Below are positions 28,640-37,957 of a stretch of DNA of 64,000 nt, piece after piece. The position numbers and the translations under genes are program-made. Under the pieces are notes generated by a model, which ran no database searches, was not told where the DNA came from, and saw only the letters and a program-made list of their open reading frames with translations. Source of the DNA: CAWAQA01 sp963784065 (lineage in GTDB: Bacteria; Acidobacteriota; Vicinamibacteria; Vicinamibacterales; UBA2999). The number at the start of each line of letters is the position of its first letter. Position 1 is the stretch's first letter. The stretch is taken from the NCBI GenBank assembly GCA_963784065.1, contig CAWAQA010000008.1:124001-188000 (forward strand), read 5' to 3'.

Positions 28640-29118
28640 CTAACCCGGGGCAAGCCGCTTCAGCAGCTGGATCTGACCGGCGTGATAGAGGTCGTGCGCG
28701 GCGACGCCGGACAGGAGCGCGAAGTTGCTGACGGAGCTGCCCCGCGGCGTCGCGGCCAGATCGCGAGACGACAGATCGGCGACTACCTCGCGAAGGGCAC
28801 GGTGCATCTGTTCCAGGAGCGCGACATCAGACTTGAGCGCACGGACGCTCACCTCCTGCGGGCGCGGCATCCAGTTGGAGCCCTTGAGCGGAAACGATCC
28901 GCGCGTCCCGCCGGTCATCCGGCGCAGGCCGATATACTTCCAATACGCGGCGTGGACGATCAGCTCCCAGATATTGTGACGCGCCGGCGCAGGCCGCCAC
29001 GCCGCACGCTGGGCGACAGTCCGCGTATGGAGCCACGCAGGTTGGTGCCATGCCACGACGTCCTGTCGTAGGCAGCGTCCATGATGGCGAGAAGTTGCGA
29101 GATCTCCGCGTCGGCCAC
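28640..29118 (-). CDS. DinB-family protein (one frame break)
   Basis: About 158 residues, a four-helix DinB-like fold (YfiT/bacillithiol transferase superfamily). The likely GTG start at 29118 gives MADAEISQLLAIMDAAYDRT and SWHGTNLRGS. After a frame change near 29030 it continues IWELIVHAAYWKYIGLRRMT and ends AAHDLYHAGQIQLLKRLAPG. The three His residues (HGTN, HAAYW and HDLYHAGQ) fit the metal-binding triad. Function is unknown; thiol-S-transferase-like chemistry is typical. Confidence 0.75.
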
Positions 29119-29184
29119 GCGCGGATGCTAGCGCGGGAGCGGCGGGGTCACGACCCTCAGGTTAGTTGATACCGTTCCACTAGA

Positions 29185-30179
29185 TCAGGATCGCGCCGGC
29201 TCCACCGCGCACGCGGCGGCATCGGTGGACTCCACCGCCTCGGGTACGCCGTCCAGATACCGCTCGGCGTCGATGGCGGCCATGCAGCCCGTACCCGGCC
29301 GCCGTGATCGCCTGCCGGTACACGTGGTCCTGCACGTCGCCAGCCGCGAACACGCCGCGGACGTTCGTCTGCGTTCCGCCGTGCGTCACGATGTAGCCGG
29401 CGTCGTCGAGGTCGAGCTGCCCTTTGAAGAGCGCGGTGTTCGGCGTGTGGCCGATGGCGATGAACACGCCGTCGAGCGGCAGCTCGATGCTGCGCGCCGG
29501 TCTTCAGGTTGCGCACGACGACGCCGCGTCACCTCGCCCTTGCCCACGTCGAGGATGTCGGCGACCTCGGAGTCCCAGATGAACTCGATCTTCGGGATTC
29601 GCGAACGCCTTGTCCTGCATGATCTTCGAAGCCCGCAGCGAGTCGCGCCGGTGGATCACGGTCACCTTCGACGCGAACTTCGTCAGGTAGATCGCTTCCT
29701 CCATCGCGGAGTCGCCGCCGCCGACACGGCGATCGGCCTGCCCCTGAAGAAGTAGCCGTCGCACGTGGCGCACGTGGACACGCCGTGGCCCGACAGCTTG
29801 CGGTCGGAGCCGATCTCGAGCCACCGCGCCGAGGCGCCGGTGGCGATGATCAGCGCCTCGCGCCGTGAACCGGCGGCCATCGGACAACGTGACCGTGAAC
29901 GGCCGCTGCATGAGATCGACGCGAGCGACGTTGCCCTGCATGACCTCGGTGCCGAAGCGCTCCGCCTGGGCGCGCATCTCGGTCATCAGGTCGGGCCCCA
30001 TGATGCCGTCGCGGAACCCGGGCCAGTTCTCGACCATCGTCGTCAGCATCAGCTGGCCGCCCGCCTCGAGGCCCTCGATGAGCAGCGGGTTGAGGTTCGC
30101 GCGCGCGGTGTAGAGCGCCGCCGTCAGGCCCGGCGGGCCCTGACCCGATGATGATGACCTTACGCTCGGTCGTGGTCAT
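29185..30179 (-). CDS. trxB: Thioredoxin reductase (at least six frame breaks)
   Basis: An NADPH/FAD enzyme that reduces thioredoxin. Recognisable segments in order are KVIIIGSGPAG, LTTMVENWPGFRDGIMGPDL, EALIIATGASARWL, the redox pair CATCDGYFF, GGDSAMEEAIYLTKFAS, VTVIHRRDSLRASKIMQDKA, GVFIAIGHTPNTALFKGQL, VFAAGDVQDHVYRQAITAAG and CMAAIDAERYLDGV. They spread over all three frames with changes near 30150, 29880, 29730, 29600, 29520 and 29300. The motif order is intact, so a run of sequencing indels is the simplest reading. It lies 8 bp downstream of trxA. Confidence 0.85.
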
Positions 30180-30187
30180 GCAGCGTC

Positions 30188-30513
30188 CTAGGCGATGTGT
30201 CGATCAATGAGCTTGGCGATGTCTTCTTTGGCCGCGAGACCGACGAGTGTCTCCGCAAGCTCGCCGTCCTTGAACAGCAGCAGCGTCGGGATGCCGCGAA
30301 TCATGAAGCGTCCCGGCACGTTGGGGTTCTCGTCGACGTTCAGCTTGCCCACCGTGGCCGGCCGTCGTAGTCGGCGGCCAGCGAGTCCACGGTCGGCGCG
30401 AGCCGCCGGCAGGGGCCACACCACTCCGCCCAGAAGTCAACCAGGACCACGCCCAACTTGATGTCCTCGTCGAAGTTGCTGTCGGTGAACGTCTTCACTT
30501 TCTCGGATGCCAT
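30188..30513 (-). CDS. trxA: Thioredoxin (one frame break)
   Basis: About 108 residues. ATG at 30513 gives MASEKVKTFTDSNFDEDIKL, VVLVDFWAEWCGPCRRLAP with the active-site WCGPC, and DSLAADYDG. The frame then changes near 30355 and continues KLNVDENPNVPGRFMIRGIP (cis-Pro loop), TLLLFKDGELAETLVG and a C-terminal helix. It is the substrate of the adjacent trxB product. Both halves match the thioredoxin fold in length and order. Confidence 0.9.
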
Positions 30514-30565
30514 TCGTCCCCTCTCCGTTCAGCGGACCTCACGTCCGCCTCTACGAGCCCATGGT

Positions 30566-32002
30566 CTACCGCGCGGCGCGCTCGTAGACCTTCCCATATT
30601 CTCGCGCCGACGCGTCCCAGGAAAAATCCTGCTGCATTCCCGCCCGCTGCATGCGCCGCCAGGCATCCCTGTCCTGATAGATGCTCAACGCCCAGCGCAA
30701 GGTCCCAAGGAGCGCCTGCGGCGAGTACTCCTCGAACGTGAACCCCGTGCCCTCGCCCGTGGCCGGATCGAGATTCCTGACCGTATCGGCCAACCCGCCG
30801 GTCGCCCGCACCAGCGGGACCGTGCCGTAGCGCAGGCTGTACATCTGGTTCAGTCCGCAGGGCTCAAACCGCGACGGCATCAGGAACAGGTCGGCGCCGC
30901 CCTCGATGAGGTGCGCCAGCGCCCTCGTCGAACCCAATCCGCGCGCTGATCCGGTCCGGAAACCGCGCGGCCAGCCCGAGCCAGAGGTCCTCGTATCTTC
31001 GCTCGCCGGTACCGAGGAGGACGAAATTCGCATCCAGCCGCGGCAAGCTCGTCCGCCAACGCCGCCAACAGGTCGAACCCTTTCTGGTCCACCATCCGGG
31101 AAATCATTCCAACCAGCGGACGGGACAGGGTTTGCTCGTCGAGCGGCAGTCCGTATGCGTCCAGCACCGCACGCTTGGCCTCGGCCTTTCCCTCCAGCTT
31201 GGACGCATCGTAGGGGACGGGCAGGTTCGGGTCACGGGCCGGGTCCCACTGATCGTAATCGATTCCGTTGAGGATTCCGACGAGGTCCGCGGCGCGGTAG
31301 CGCAGGATGCCGTCAAATCCGAAGCCGTATTCCGGCGTCTGGATTTCGCGGGCGTACGTCGGGCTGACGGTGGTGACGGTGCGGCTGAACATGATGCCAC
31401 CCTTGAGGTAGCTGATCCGGCCCCAGTACTCCATCGCGTCAACGTGCAGCAGCTCCCATCCGAGCCCCAGGGGCGGGAGCCAGCTCGCGTCGAAGACTCC
31501 TTGATACGCAAGGTTATGGATGGTGAAAACGGCCGGCACGGTGCCCAGCCAGCCGCGATCGGCGTACGCCGTTCGCAGCAGCACCGGCACGAGACCCGCC
31601 TGCCAGTCATGGCCATGGATCACGTCGTACGGAGGCTGCGTGGCCGCCCATTCCAGGGCGGCGCGGGCGAGGAAGGCAAAGCGTTCCGCATTGTCCGCGT
31701 AGTCGTGGCCGCCGGCGCCGTAGAGATAATCGCGATCGAAGTACCCGGCGTGCTCCACGAACAGGGTACGGACGCCGCCAATTGGTCGTTGCATAGACTT
31801 CGGCCTCGGTCACCTGGGCGCCCAGCGCGACGGCGACCCGACCGATCGGCTCCCCCGCCGTGATCCCGCGATACCTCGGGATCACCACGTCAACCTCGTG
31901 GCCGAGCCGCGTGAGCGCACGCGGCAGTGAGCCCAGAACGTCGGCAAGGCCCCCCGTCTTGGCGAACGGCAGCGCCTCGGACGCCACCATCAAGATGCGC
32001 AT
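30566..32002 (-). CDS. glgA: Glycogen synthase (ADP-glucose type, three frame breaks)
   Basis: A GT5 enzyme of about 478 residues that extends alpha-1,4-glucan from ADP-glucose. It has the N-terminal KTGGLADVLGSLPRAL motif, HGHDWQAGLVPVLL, IHNLAYQGVFDASWLPPLG, VSPTYAREIQTPEYGFGFDG and ILNGIDYDQWDP, then SRMVDQKGFDLLAAL, NFVLLGTGERRYEDLWLGLA and PSRFEPCGLNQMYSLRYGTV. The frame changes near 31800, 31045 and 30930. It is the only glycogen gene in the window. Confidence 0.92.
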
Positions 32003-32159
32003 CAGTCGTGAAAATGTGTAGGCGTCCGGGCCCGGGAATCGGCGTGCACCCCGAGGCGACGAGGCCTGATTCCCTTGGCCTGCGGTAAGCGAGAGGCCTG
32101 CGCTCCATTACCGCATCGTCCCACGTTAAGGCAAACAGTCCGATAACGGCAACTTGTGT

Positions 32160-33068
32160 ATGATCGCGCCAGTGCCTGATTCCGCTGCCCGCCCCGGTCG
32201 CCCAGGCCGGACCGACACGCGCGAAGTGGCCGAGCTCCGGGCCATCAAAGACCGGCAACCCGAGCTGGGGGACGCAGTGGACATGCACCTCGAGCTCCTC
32301 GAGCTGCACCGCCGCATCCAGGGCCGCGTCCCGCTTCCCTGGTTCGAGCTCAGCGCCGAGATCCTGGCGACGCATCAGGCCGAAGGGCGGCCGCTGCTCC
32401 GCTTCGAGGACATTCCGCTCGAGCTGACGGACCTGCGGCTCATGGTCCGGCAGACGGCGGACGTGCTGCGCCGTCACAGCGCGCTCGACGACGAGGATTT
32501 TCAGAAGGTGCAGACGCTGGGCCGCGACATGACGCTGCTGGCGGTGGCCGGCCAGTGGTACCGCACGCGCGCCGAGCGCCCGGTCAACTCGCCCGCCGCT
32601 GTCGGCATCGGTTCCGGGCCGCAGGAGTCCGCCAGCATGGACCTCGGGATGCTGGACCAGGTCCTGACGCTGGCGATGCGCCCGTTTCTGTCGCGCTGCG
32701 CCGAGGTGCTGCAGCAGCGCGCGGACCTCGCCATCTGGACGCACTCGCACTGTGCGCTCTGCGGCGGCGAACCCGACTTCTCGGTGATCACGCCGGCGGC
32801 CGAACGTCACTTGATCTGCAGCCGTTGCACGCTCCGCTGGAAATTCGAGCCGCTCACCTGCCCGTATTGCCGCAACAGTGACCGCGCGCGCATCACGTCG
32901 TTCGCGACACCGGATGGCCAGTACCGCGTCTACGCATGCGACGTCTGCCACCGCTACCTGAAGACCTATGATGCGCGTCGCTCGACGCGGTCGGTCATGC
33001 CGATCGTGGACGGCGTCGCCACGCTGCCGCTCGACGCCGCAGCCATTCAGCGCGGCTACTCGGGCTGA
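32160..33068 (+). CDS. FdhE-like formate dehydrogenase accessory protein
   Basis: A 302-residue cytoplasmic protein with the FdhE architecture. A helical N-terminal half (residues 20-195) is followed by two rubredoxin-like Cys4 modules: HCALCGGEPDFSVI and HLICSRCTLRWKF, then TCPYCRNSDRARITSF and YACDVCHRYLKTY. FdhE is needed for maturation of Tat-exported formate dehydrogenases. No formate dehydrogenase lies in this window, so the partner is elsewhere or the homologue serves another molybdoenzyme. The ATG at 32160 is chosen over the TTG at 32154. A 157 bp spacer upstream holds no recognised gene. Confidence 0.82.
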   Translation: MIAPVPDSAARPGRPGRTDTREVAELRAIKDRQPELGDAVDMHLELLELHRRIQGRVPLPWFELSAEILATHQAEGRPLLRFEDIPLELTDLRLMVRQTADVLRRHSALDDEDFQKVQTLGRDMTLLAVAGQWYRTRAERPVNSPAAVGIGSGPQESASMDLGMLDQVLTLAMRPFLSRCAEVLQQRADLAIWTHSHCALCGGEPDFSVITPAAERHLICSRCTLRWKFEPLTCPYCRNSDRARITSFATPDGQYRVYACDVCHRYLKTYDARRSTRSVMPIVDGVATLPLDAAAIQRGYSG

Positions 33069-33121
33069 TCGCCGGACCGAAGCCGGCGCTGCAATCGGTC
33101 GGCGACATGCGTCTGACAAAA

Positions 33122-33147
33122 AAAGGCCGACCCAAGGGTCGGCCTTT
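33122..33147. terminator. Bidirectional intrinsic terminator
   Basis: AAAGGCCGACCC, AA, GGGTCGGCCTTT is a perfect 12-bp stem between the fdhE-like gene and the convergent carboxypeptidase gene. It is flanked by an A-run on the left and T residues on the right, so it can end transcription from both sides. Confidence 0.9.
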
Positions 33148-33171
33148 GTATCGTGTGAGGGAGGCGAACGG

Positions 33172-34231
33172 TTAGTCGGACGCGCCAGCCGTGGCTGCTT
33201 CGACCTTGGTGCCGAGGATGTCCTGGGTCTTGCTCGCGAGCCAGTTGAACAGGTGGCGCGTTTCCCAGAAGCGGCCGGCGTTCGACTTCGCGCCGAGCAC
33301 GACCACCGCGACCTGAGGACCACCCTGCGGCAGGCGAAGGAGCGTCGCGAGGCAGTAACCCGCCTTGGTGATGAAACCGGTCTTGCCGCCGAGCACGTCC
33401 ACGTCGCCGTTGCGGACGAGCTGATTGGTACTGCGAACAGTGACCGATGTGCGGCCGACCGACGCCGTGTATTCCGCCTTCCGCATGACGCTCGAGATGC
33501 GCTCGTCCTTCGACACATACGAGATCAGGCGGGCCATGTCGTACGCCGACGACACGTTCGCGGCGAGCAGACCCGAGGGATCGGCGTAATACGTGTGGTC
33601 GAGGCCGAGCTCATCGGCCTTCACGTTCATGCGGTCGATGAAGCCTTCGGAACCGTGGGTGGAGACGCGCGCCAGCACGCGCGCCGCCGCGTTGTCCGAC
33701 GCGATGAGCAGCAAGTGCAGCAGGTCCCCTGTCGTCACCTTGTAGCCCGACCGCAGATACGTCGTGGACGCGCGGGTTACGTCGGCGCCGCGTGACGACG
33801 ACTTCCTGAGAGAGGTCAGGATCGTTCTCGAGGAACACGGCGGCCGTCATCACCTTGGTGATGCTGGCGATGGACCGGGTGTTCTGGGAGTTGGACTCCC
33901 AAAGAACCTCGCCCGTAGCCGGGTTGTAGATGATGGCGGCTTCGGCGCGAACGTCAGGAACGAGGGCGCCGGCGGCGTCGAGCTTGAACTGGGGCTCCTG
34001 AGCTTCCTTGAGCTGCCGGGCGGCGGACGCCGCACGGGCGCGCGCGACCTTCGCGCGACGGGCCCGGGATGCCTTGGCCGAATAGGCCTTCTTGGTGGGG
34101 GCCTTCTTGAGCGCCAGCTTCTTGCCAGAGGTCGTCTGGGCGGAAACGGAAGCGGTCGGCCAGCCAAACGCGGCCATTACTGTCACAAGACAGATCAGTC
34201 GGAGGATCCTGAATGGCCGGGTTGGGGTCAC
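33172..34231 (-). CDS. D-alanyl-D-alanine carboxypeptidase, PBP5/S11 family (one frame break)
   Basis: An approximately 350-residue periplasmic enzyme that trims peptidoglycan stem peptides. GTG at 34231 opens a signal peptide (MTPTRPFRILRLICLVTVMA, ending SVSAQ), with AAAGG 8 nt upstream. A Lys/Arg/Ala-rich linker (KKLALKKAPTKKAYSAKASR) precedes the catalytic domain: SxxK in RSIASITKVM, SxN in IASDNAAAR and KTG in VLGGKTGFITKAG. The frame changes near 33790. The basic linker, probably cell-wall binding, is longer than in E. coli PBP5, and the usual C-terminal amphipathic helix is not obvious. Confidence 0.9.
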
Positions 34232-34306
34232 AGGTAAACCTTTGAAAGACAGAGTGTAAAGGTTGTGTCGGCATTGTACCAAAGAAACTGTAGGCCGCAA
34301 GGGGTT

Positions 34307-34335
34307 TTGACAGAACCGGGTATGTCACATGTACC
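34307..34335 (+). promoter_or_regulatory. Candidate sigma-70 promoter (TTGACA)
   Basis: A perfect TTGACA at 34307-34312 lies in the 200 bp divergent spacer. The hexamer 17 bp downstream, TGTACC, is a weak -10, and a better TATACA follows at 34343. The overlapping inverted repeat GGGTA/TACCC (34317-34335) could be an operator. It probably drives the small membrane protein gene. Confidence 0.4.
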
Positions 34336-34431
34336 CTTGGCGTATACATTTCCGTCACCTCAGCCGACGTTCGATGCTCAGCCTTTCCAAAATGGATGCC
34401 AGTTGAGGTGAATGCGGCTGAAACGAGGTAC

Positions 34432-34998
34432 ATGCCCGTGAGCCTGTCGGAAACCGAGTTCGCCGCCCTCCGCCAGACCATCGCCTCGAGGGGGACCACA
34501 CGCATGGTCCTGCTCCCGATTACCTTAATCGGCTGGTCCGCGTTAAGCCTTCTGTTGCTGCTGTTTAGCGGGGTGCCGGTGGGGTGCCTGCTGAGCCTGG
34601 CCGTGCTCGTCGGAGGCTTCGAAGCCATCCACGCGCTGCATGTGGGCGTCGAACGGATCGGCCGGTACCTGCAGGTCTTCTACGAAACGGGCAGCGACAC
34701 GCCACGCTGGGAAACCACCGCGATGGCCGTCGGGCCGTCACTCCCTGGCGGGGGAATCGACCCCCTCTTCTCCGTGGTCTTCATCTGCGCCACGTTCCTC
34801 AACGCCATTCCGGCCCTGCTGCCCCAGCCGACCACGCTGGAACTCGGCGTCATCGGCGCGCTCCACGCGGCCTTCGTCTTCCGCGTCATTCGCGCGCGGG
34901 GTGCGGCGGCCCGCCAACGGGCGGTCGAGCTCGAAACCTACCGGGCGCTCAGGAACGAAGGGGCGTCCGGGCTGCGGACTCCGGGCTCCGCCCCCTGA
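34432..34998 (+). CDS. Small membrane protein of unknown function
   Basis: About 188 residues, not assigned to a family. I chose ATG 34432 (MPVSLSETEFAALRQTIASR), preceded by ACGAGG; an ATG at 34396 and a GTG at 34438 are also possible. Two hydrophobic helices (VLLPITLIGWSALSLLLLLF and GCLLSLAVLVGGFEAIHALH) are followed by a soluble loop, then two more (PLFSVVFICATFLNAIPALL and LGVIGALHAAFVFRVI) and a charged tail. The last nine codons lie in heptad repeats, so the natural C-terminus has been rewritten by the repeat. Confidence 0.6.
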   Translation: MPVSLSETEFAALRQTIASRGTTRMVLLPITLIGWSALSLLLLLFSGVPVGCLLSLAVLVGGFEAIHALHVGVERIGRYLQVFYETGSDTPRWETTAMAVGPSLPGGGIDPLFSVVFICATFLNAIPALLPQPTTLELGVIGALHAAFVFRVIRARGAAARQRAVELETYRALRNEGASGLRTPGSAP

Positions 34999-35095
34999 GA
35001 GCTGATTGGCTCCACTGCGTGAAGCTCGTCGAGCGGCGGCCGCCACAAAAATTGGAGCCCGCAGCCTGAAGCCCGGCGTCTGGAGTCCGGAGCCC
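34962..35095. repeat. Paired inverted heptad arrays between convergent genes
   Basis: The left array 34962-34989 reads GGCGTCC, GGGCTGC, GGACTCC, GGGCTCC and lies inside the end of the upstream gene. The right array 35054-35095 reads GGAGCCC, GCAGCCT, GAAGCCC, GGCGTCT, GGAGTCC, GGAGCCC and stops 2 bp from the stop codon of the opposing gene. Left units are complements of right units, so the pair can form a long hairpin around a 64 bp loop. It may serve as a terminator for both genes. Confidence 0.85.
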
Positions 35096-35097
35096 CT

Positions 35098-36426
35098 CTA
35101 CGGCTGCGCCAGCGCAATCGCCAGCAGCACCGCCCGCTGCGTCCCCTGCCACGAATCGGTGGTGTCGAACGTCTCCTCGAGCGCATGTGCGCCCGTGCCC
35201 CGGCCGCCGCCGTCAACGGTAATCGCAGGAATTCCCAGGCTCATCGCAATGTTCGAATCCGTCGAGCCTTCGTCGAGGCGCGAGGTCAGGCCCAGCACCT
35301 TGCTCACCGACAGGGCCGCCATGACGATCGGCGAAGTGGCCTCCGTGCGGCCGGCGGGACGATCCCCGACCAGTTGCTTCTCCACGGTCACGCGGCCGCT
35401 GTCGTTCCAGCGCTTGTTCTCGGCCGCGACCGCCTCTTCGACGACCCGGTGAAAGCTGGTGTGGACAGCCTGGAGAGCCGCCGGGTCCGCGGACCTCATG
35501 TCCACCTCCATCCAGGCCTCGAACGCGATGGCGTTCACAGACGTGCCGCCGCCGACCCGGCCCACGTTGAACGTGGTCTTCGGCTCGGTCGGGACCTGGA
35601 GGTCGGCCATGCCATCGATCGCGCGTCCGAGCGCGTGCACGGGATTAGCTATGCCGAATGCCCCATAGCTGTGGCCCCCTGGCCCCTTGAACGTCACGCG
35701 GTACCGGTAGCTCCCCACGGCGATGTGCGAAATCCCGAGCCCGGTGCCGTCGACCGATACGAACCTGTCGATCTGACCTTTCAGCGTGTCGTTGAAGAGC
35801 GCCTTGACCCCGCGCAGATCGCCAAGCCCTTCCTCGCCCACCGTGCCGACGAACGTGATGGTCCCCGGCGTCGTGACATTGGCCTTGTTCATCGCCCTGA
35901 CCACCGCCAGCAGCACGGCCAGACCCCGGCAGTCATCGCCGATCCCGGGGCCCTTGAGGACGGTCTTCTCGCGCGTGACCCGGACGTTGGTCTCCTCCGG
36001 AAACACCGTGTCGAGGTGCGCGCTGAAGACCAGATGCGGCTGGGCGGCGCGACCACGCCGTTCGCCAAGCACGTTGCCCGCGCGGTCGATGCGCACGTCG
36101 GTCAGGCCGACGGCGCGAAACGCCTCGGCATAGGCGCTGGCGCGCGCCGCCTCCTTGAAGGGCGGCGCCGGAATTTCGCACAGACGGATCTGATCCTCGA
36201 TCGTGCGCGGTTCGTCGCTGCGTGCCGCGTCAACGGCCGCACGCACAGCGGCCTCCTGCATCAACCGCGCGCCAATGTCGGGATCCTGCTGGGCGCTGGC
36301 GGCGGAGACACGCTGCCACACGTGGCGATCATCAGAAACGTGATCACGCGAACTGACAGCATCAAGGGCCTCGCTGTAACTTCCAGCGTCTGCGGAACGC
36401 TCAGGAAACTGTACACCCGGCTCCAA
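35098..36426 (-). CDS. M20-family metallopeptidase (start uncertain)
   Basis: A dizinc peptidase related to peptidase T and CPG2-type aminoacylases, about 400 residues in the conserved part. Metal ligands appear in FSAHLDTVFPEETN, GIGDDCRGLAVLL, the catalytic Glu pair in GTVGEEGLGD, FVSVDGTGLG and the final His in GTGAHALEETFD. The dimerisation domain has FKGPGGHSYGAFGIANPVHA. The first 30 residues from 36426 look non-coding. VSAASAQQDPDIGARLMQ resembles a signal-peptide end, and its hydrophobic part (VITFLMIA) is in another frame near 36340, so the enzyme is probably exported and started near 36347 before an indel. Confidence 0.85.
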   Translation of the reverse strand: MEPGVQFPERSADAGSYSEALDAVSSRDHVSDDRHVWQRVSAASAQQDPDIGARLMQEAAVRAAVDAARSDEPRTIEDQIRLCEIPAPPFKEAARASAYAEAFRAVGLTDVRIDRAGNVLGERRGRAAQPHLVFSAHLDTVFPEETNVRVTREKTVLKGPGIGDDCRGLAVLLAVVRAMNKANVTTPGTITFVGTVGEEGLGDLRGVKALFNDTLKGQIDRFVSVDGTGLGISHIAVGSYRYRVTFKGPGGHSYGAFGIANPVHALGRAIDGMADLQVPTEPKTTFNVGRVGGGTSVNAIAFEAWMEVDMRSADPAALQAVHTSFHRVVEEAVAAENKRWNDSGRVTVEKQLVGDRPAGRTEATSPIVMAALSVSKVLGLTSRLDEGSTDSNIAMSLGIPAITVDGGGRGTGAHALEETFDTTDSWQGTQRAVLLAIALAQP

Positions 36427-36965
36427 CCCGTTGAACCGGATCCAACCGTCGATAGTCAGTCACATCGTGTGTAGGACTGACACACCAGACATGATCCCGC
36501 CGCCGTTGTACGCCGACCTCCAGTTTCGGAATGTTTTGCCGATTCTCCTCGGAGAGTCGATCTTCGGTAACACGCTCGTTTGTAACGAGCTCAGCGGTAC
36601 GAGGTTTGCTATGTCGATGTCCGGAGGATCGGTCATGAGTCTCGTGCGGCTCCTTGGATTTCGGACACTCACCTGCGGTTGCGTGATTGGTCGCTATCGC
36701 GAGCTGGCGACGAGCCGTGAGCTGACCTACGTCGAAGAGAAGGGCACACGCTGCGAGACTCACGGCCACCGACGCAATCATACGATCGGCGCCGATCGAC
36801 TCGGCGGATCTCCAACTCCCTTCGCCACCGCGAAAGCATCCTGAGCTCTTCGAGCGGACTGTCCACACCGATTGAACACTACTGACAACAGGCGGTTCGA
36901 GTGCGACCTGCGGGCCGCGACATCGGAGCGGCCCGGAAGCGATTCGGAAGGCGACGAGGCCATGA
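36427..36965. other. Gene-poor, less GC-rich stretch
   Basis: About 540 bp without a gene I can support. Two overlapping open frames (36431-36844 plus, 36401-36868 minus) have no recognisable motif, poor codon bias and no upstream signal. The minus frame begins with a hydrophobic run (MIASVAVSLAACALLFDVGQ), so a decayed small exported protein cannot be excluded. Base composition is visibly lower in GC than in the flanking genes, which would fit a relic or acquired segment beside the DNA methyltransferase. Confidence 0.4.
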
Positions 36966-37014
36966 GTCTACGGTCTACCGGCTCCGCTTTCCGACCGTAG
37001 ACCGAAGACCCAGC
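36966..37014. repeat. Heptad repeat array with perfect 10-bp inverted arms
   Basis: Seven consecutive 7-mers: GTCTACG, GTCTACC, GGCTCCG, CTTTCCG, ACCGTAG, ACCGAAG, ACCCAGC. Within it GTCTACGGTC (36966-36975) pairs perfectly with GACCGTAGAC (36993-37002). The array ends 20 bp before the -10 box of the DNA methyltransferase. Confidence 0.8.
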
Positions 37015-37034
37015 CTATCGTCCCCGGAGACCGG

Positions 37035-37040
37035 TACAAT
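37035..37040 (+). promoter_or_regulatory. -10 box TACAAT, leaderless arrangement
   Basis: TACAAT lies 8 bp before the GTG start of the DNA methyltransferase. A C-run (37041-37047) fills the gap and there is no Shine-Dalgarno, so transcription should begin at the start codon. Confidence 0.55.
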
Positions 37041-37048
37041 CCCCCCCG

Positions 37049-37921
37049 GTGCCCCGACTTCCCCGACCGCACACCACGCTCACGTTCGACAACTCGACGC
37101 TCCGTTTTTACCTGGGCGATTGTCTCGACGTGCTCGGCCGGCTTCCGGCAGGCTCGGTCGATTCGATGGTCACCTCGCCGCCGTACAATCTCGGCATTCG
37201 GTACCGCACGTACGACGACACGATTCCGCGCGGCAAGTACCTGAAGTGGACCGGCGAATGGGTGGCACGCGCGGCGGCCACGCTTGCCGCCGATGGGTCG
37301 ATGTTCCTGAACGTCGGCGCCAAGCCGACCGATCCGTGGACGGCCCTCGATGTCGCCCAGGCCGTTCGTCCGCACCTGCGCCTCCAGAACACCATCCACT
37401 GGATCAAGTCGATTGCGATCGAGAAAGCCGCTGCGGGTGCGCGCGCCGGGCTCGAGGACGATCTCGCGGTCGGCCATTACAAGCCGATCAACAGCAAACG
37501 ATTCCTCCACGACTGCCACGAGTTCGTGTTCCACTTCACGCCGAACGGGGATACGCCGCTCCATCGTCAGGCGATTGGCGTCCGCTATCAGGATCAGTCA
37601 AATGTTGGACGCTGGCAGACGGCGGCCTCCGGCGTACGCTGCCGCGGCAACACGTGGTTCATTCCGTACGAGACCATCCAGAACCGCGAGAAGGATCGCC
37701 CGCACCCGGCGACTTTCCCGCCGCGGCTTCCCGAGATGTGCCTGAAGCTGCATGGTCTGGAGCGCATCCGCACGGTGGCGGATCCCTTCATGGGCCTCGG
37801 CTCGACGGCTGTCGCCTGTGCCCAGCTCGGGCTGAACTTCATCGGGATCGAAATGGACGAGGGATACCTGAAGGAGGCGGTCGAGCGAGTACGCGCCGCC
37901 GGCACACGCGCCGTCGTCTGA
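37049..37921 (+). CDS. Solitary DNA methyltransferase (beta class, TSPPYN type)
   Basis: A 290-residue adenine-N6 or cytosine-N4 methyltransferase. The catalytic motif IV SMVTSPPYNLGIRY is near residue 48 and the SAM-binding motif I VADPFMGLGSTAVACAQLG is near 240, the beta order. Between them is a target-recognition region (NTWFIPYETIQNREKDRPHP). There is no restriction enzyme or specificity subunit nearby, so it is an orphan, probably regulatory or a remnant of a restriction system. It has a GTG start, its own promoter and an intact frame. The recognition site cannot be read from the sequence. Confidence 0.9.
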   Translation: MPRLPRPHTTLTFDNSTLRFYLGDCLDVLGRLPAGSVDSMVTSPPYNLGIRYRTYDDTIPRGKYLKWTGEWVARAAATLAADGSMFLNVGAKPTDPWTALDVAQAVRPHLRLQNTIHWIKSIAIEKAAAGARAGLEDDLAVGHYKPINSKRFLHDCHEFVFHFTPNGDTPLHRQAIGVRYQDQSNVGRWQTAASGVRCRGNTWFIPYETIQNREKDRPHPATFPPRLPEMCLKLHGLERIRTVADPFMGLGSTAVACAQLGLNFIGIEMDEGYLKEAVERVRAAGTRAVV

Positions 37922-37957
37922 AACCCTCCAAACGCATTGAACCCGTTGAACCCATGC

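Noticed and set aside
29185..30179. Programmed frameshifting or recoding in trxB
   Set aside because: Breaks occur at many unrelated sites without slippery heptamers or pseudoknots, in a gene that is never recoded. Sequencing errors are simpler.
36431..36844. A 137-codon plus-strand frame in the gene-poor stretch
   Set aside because: No motif, no upstream signal, atypical codon use, and an equally long frame on the other strand.
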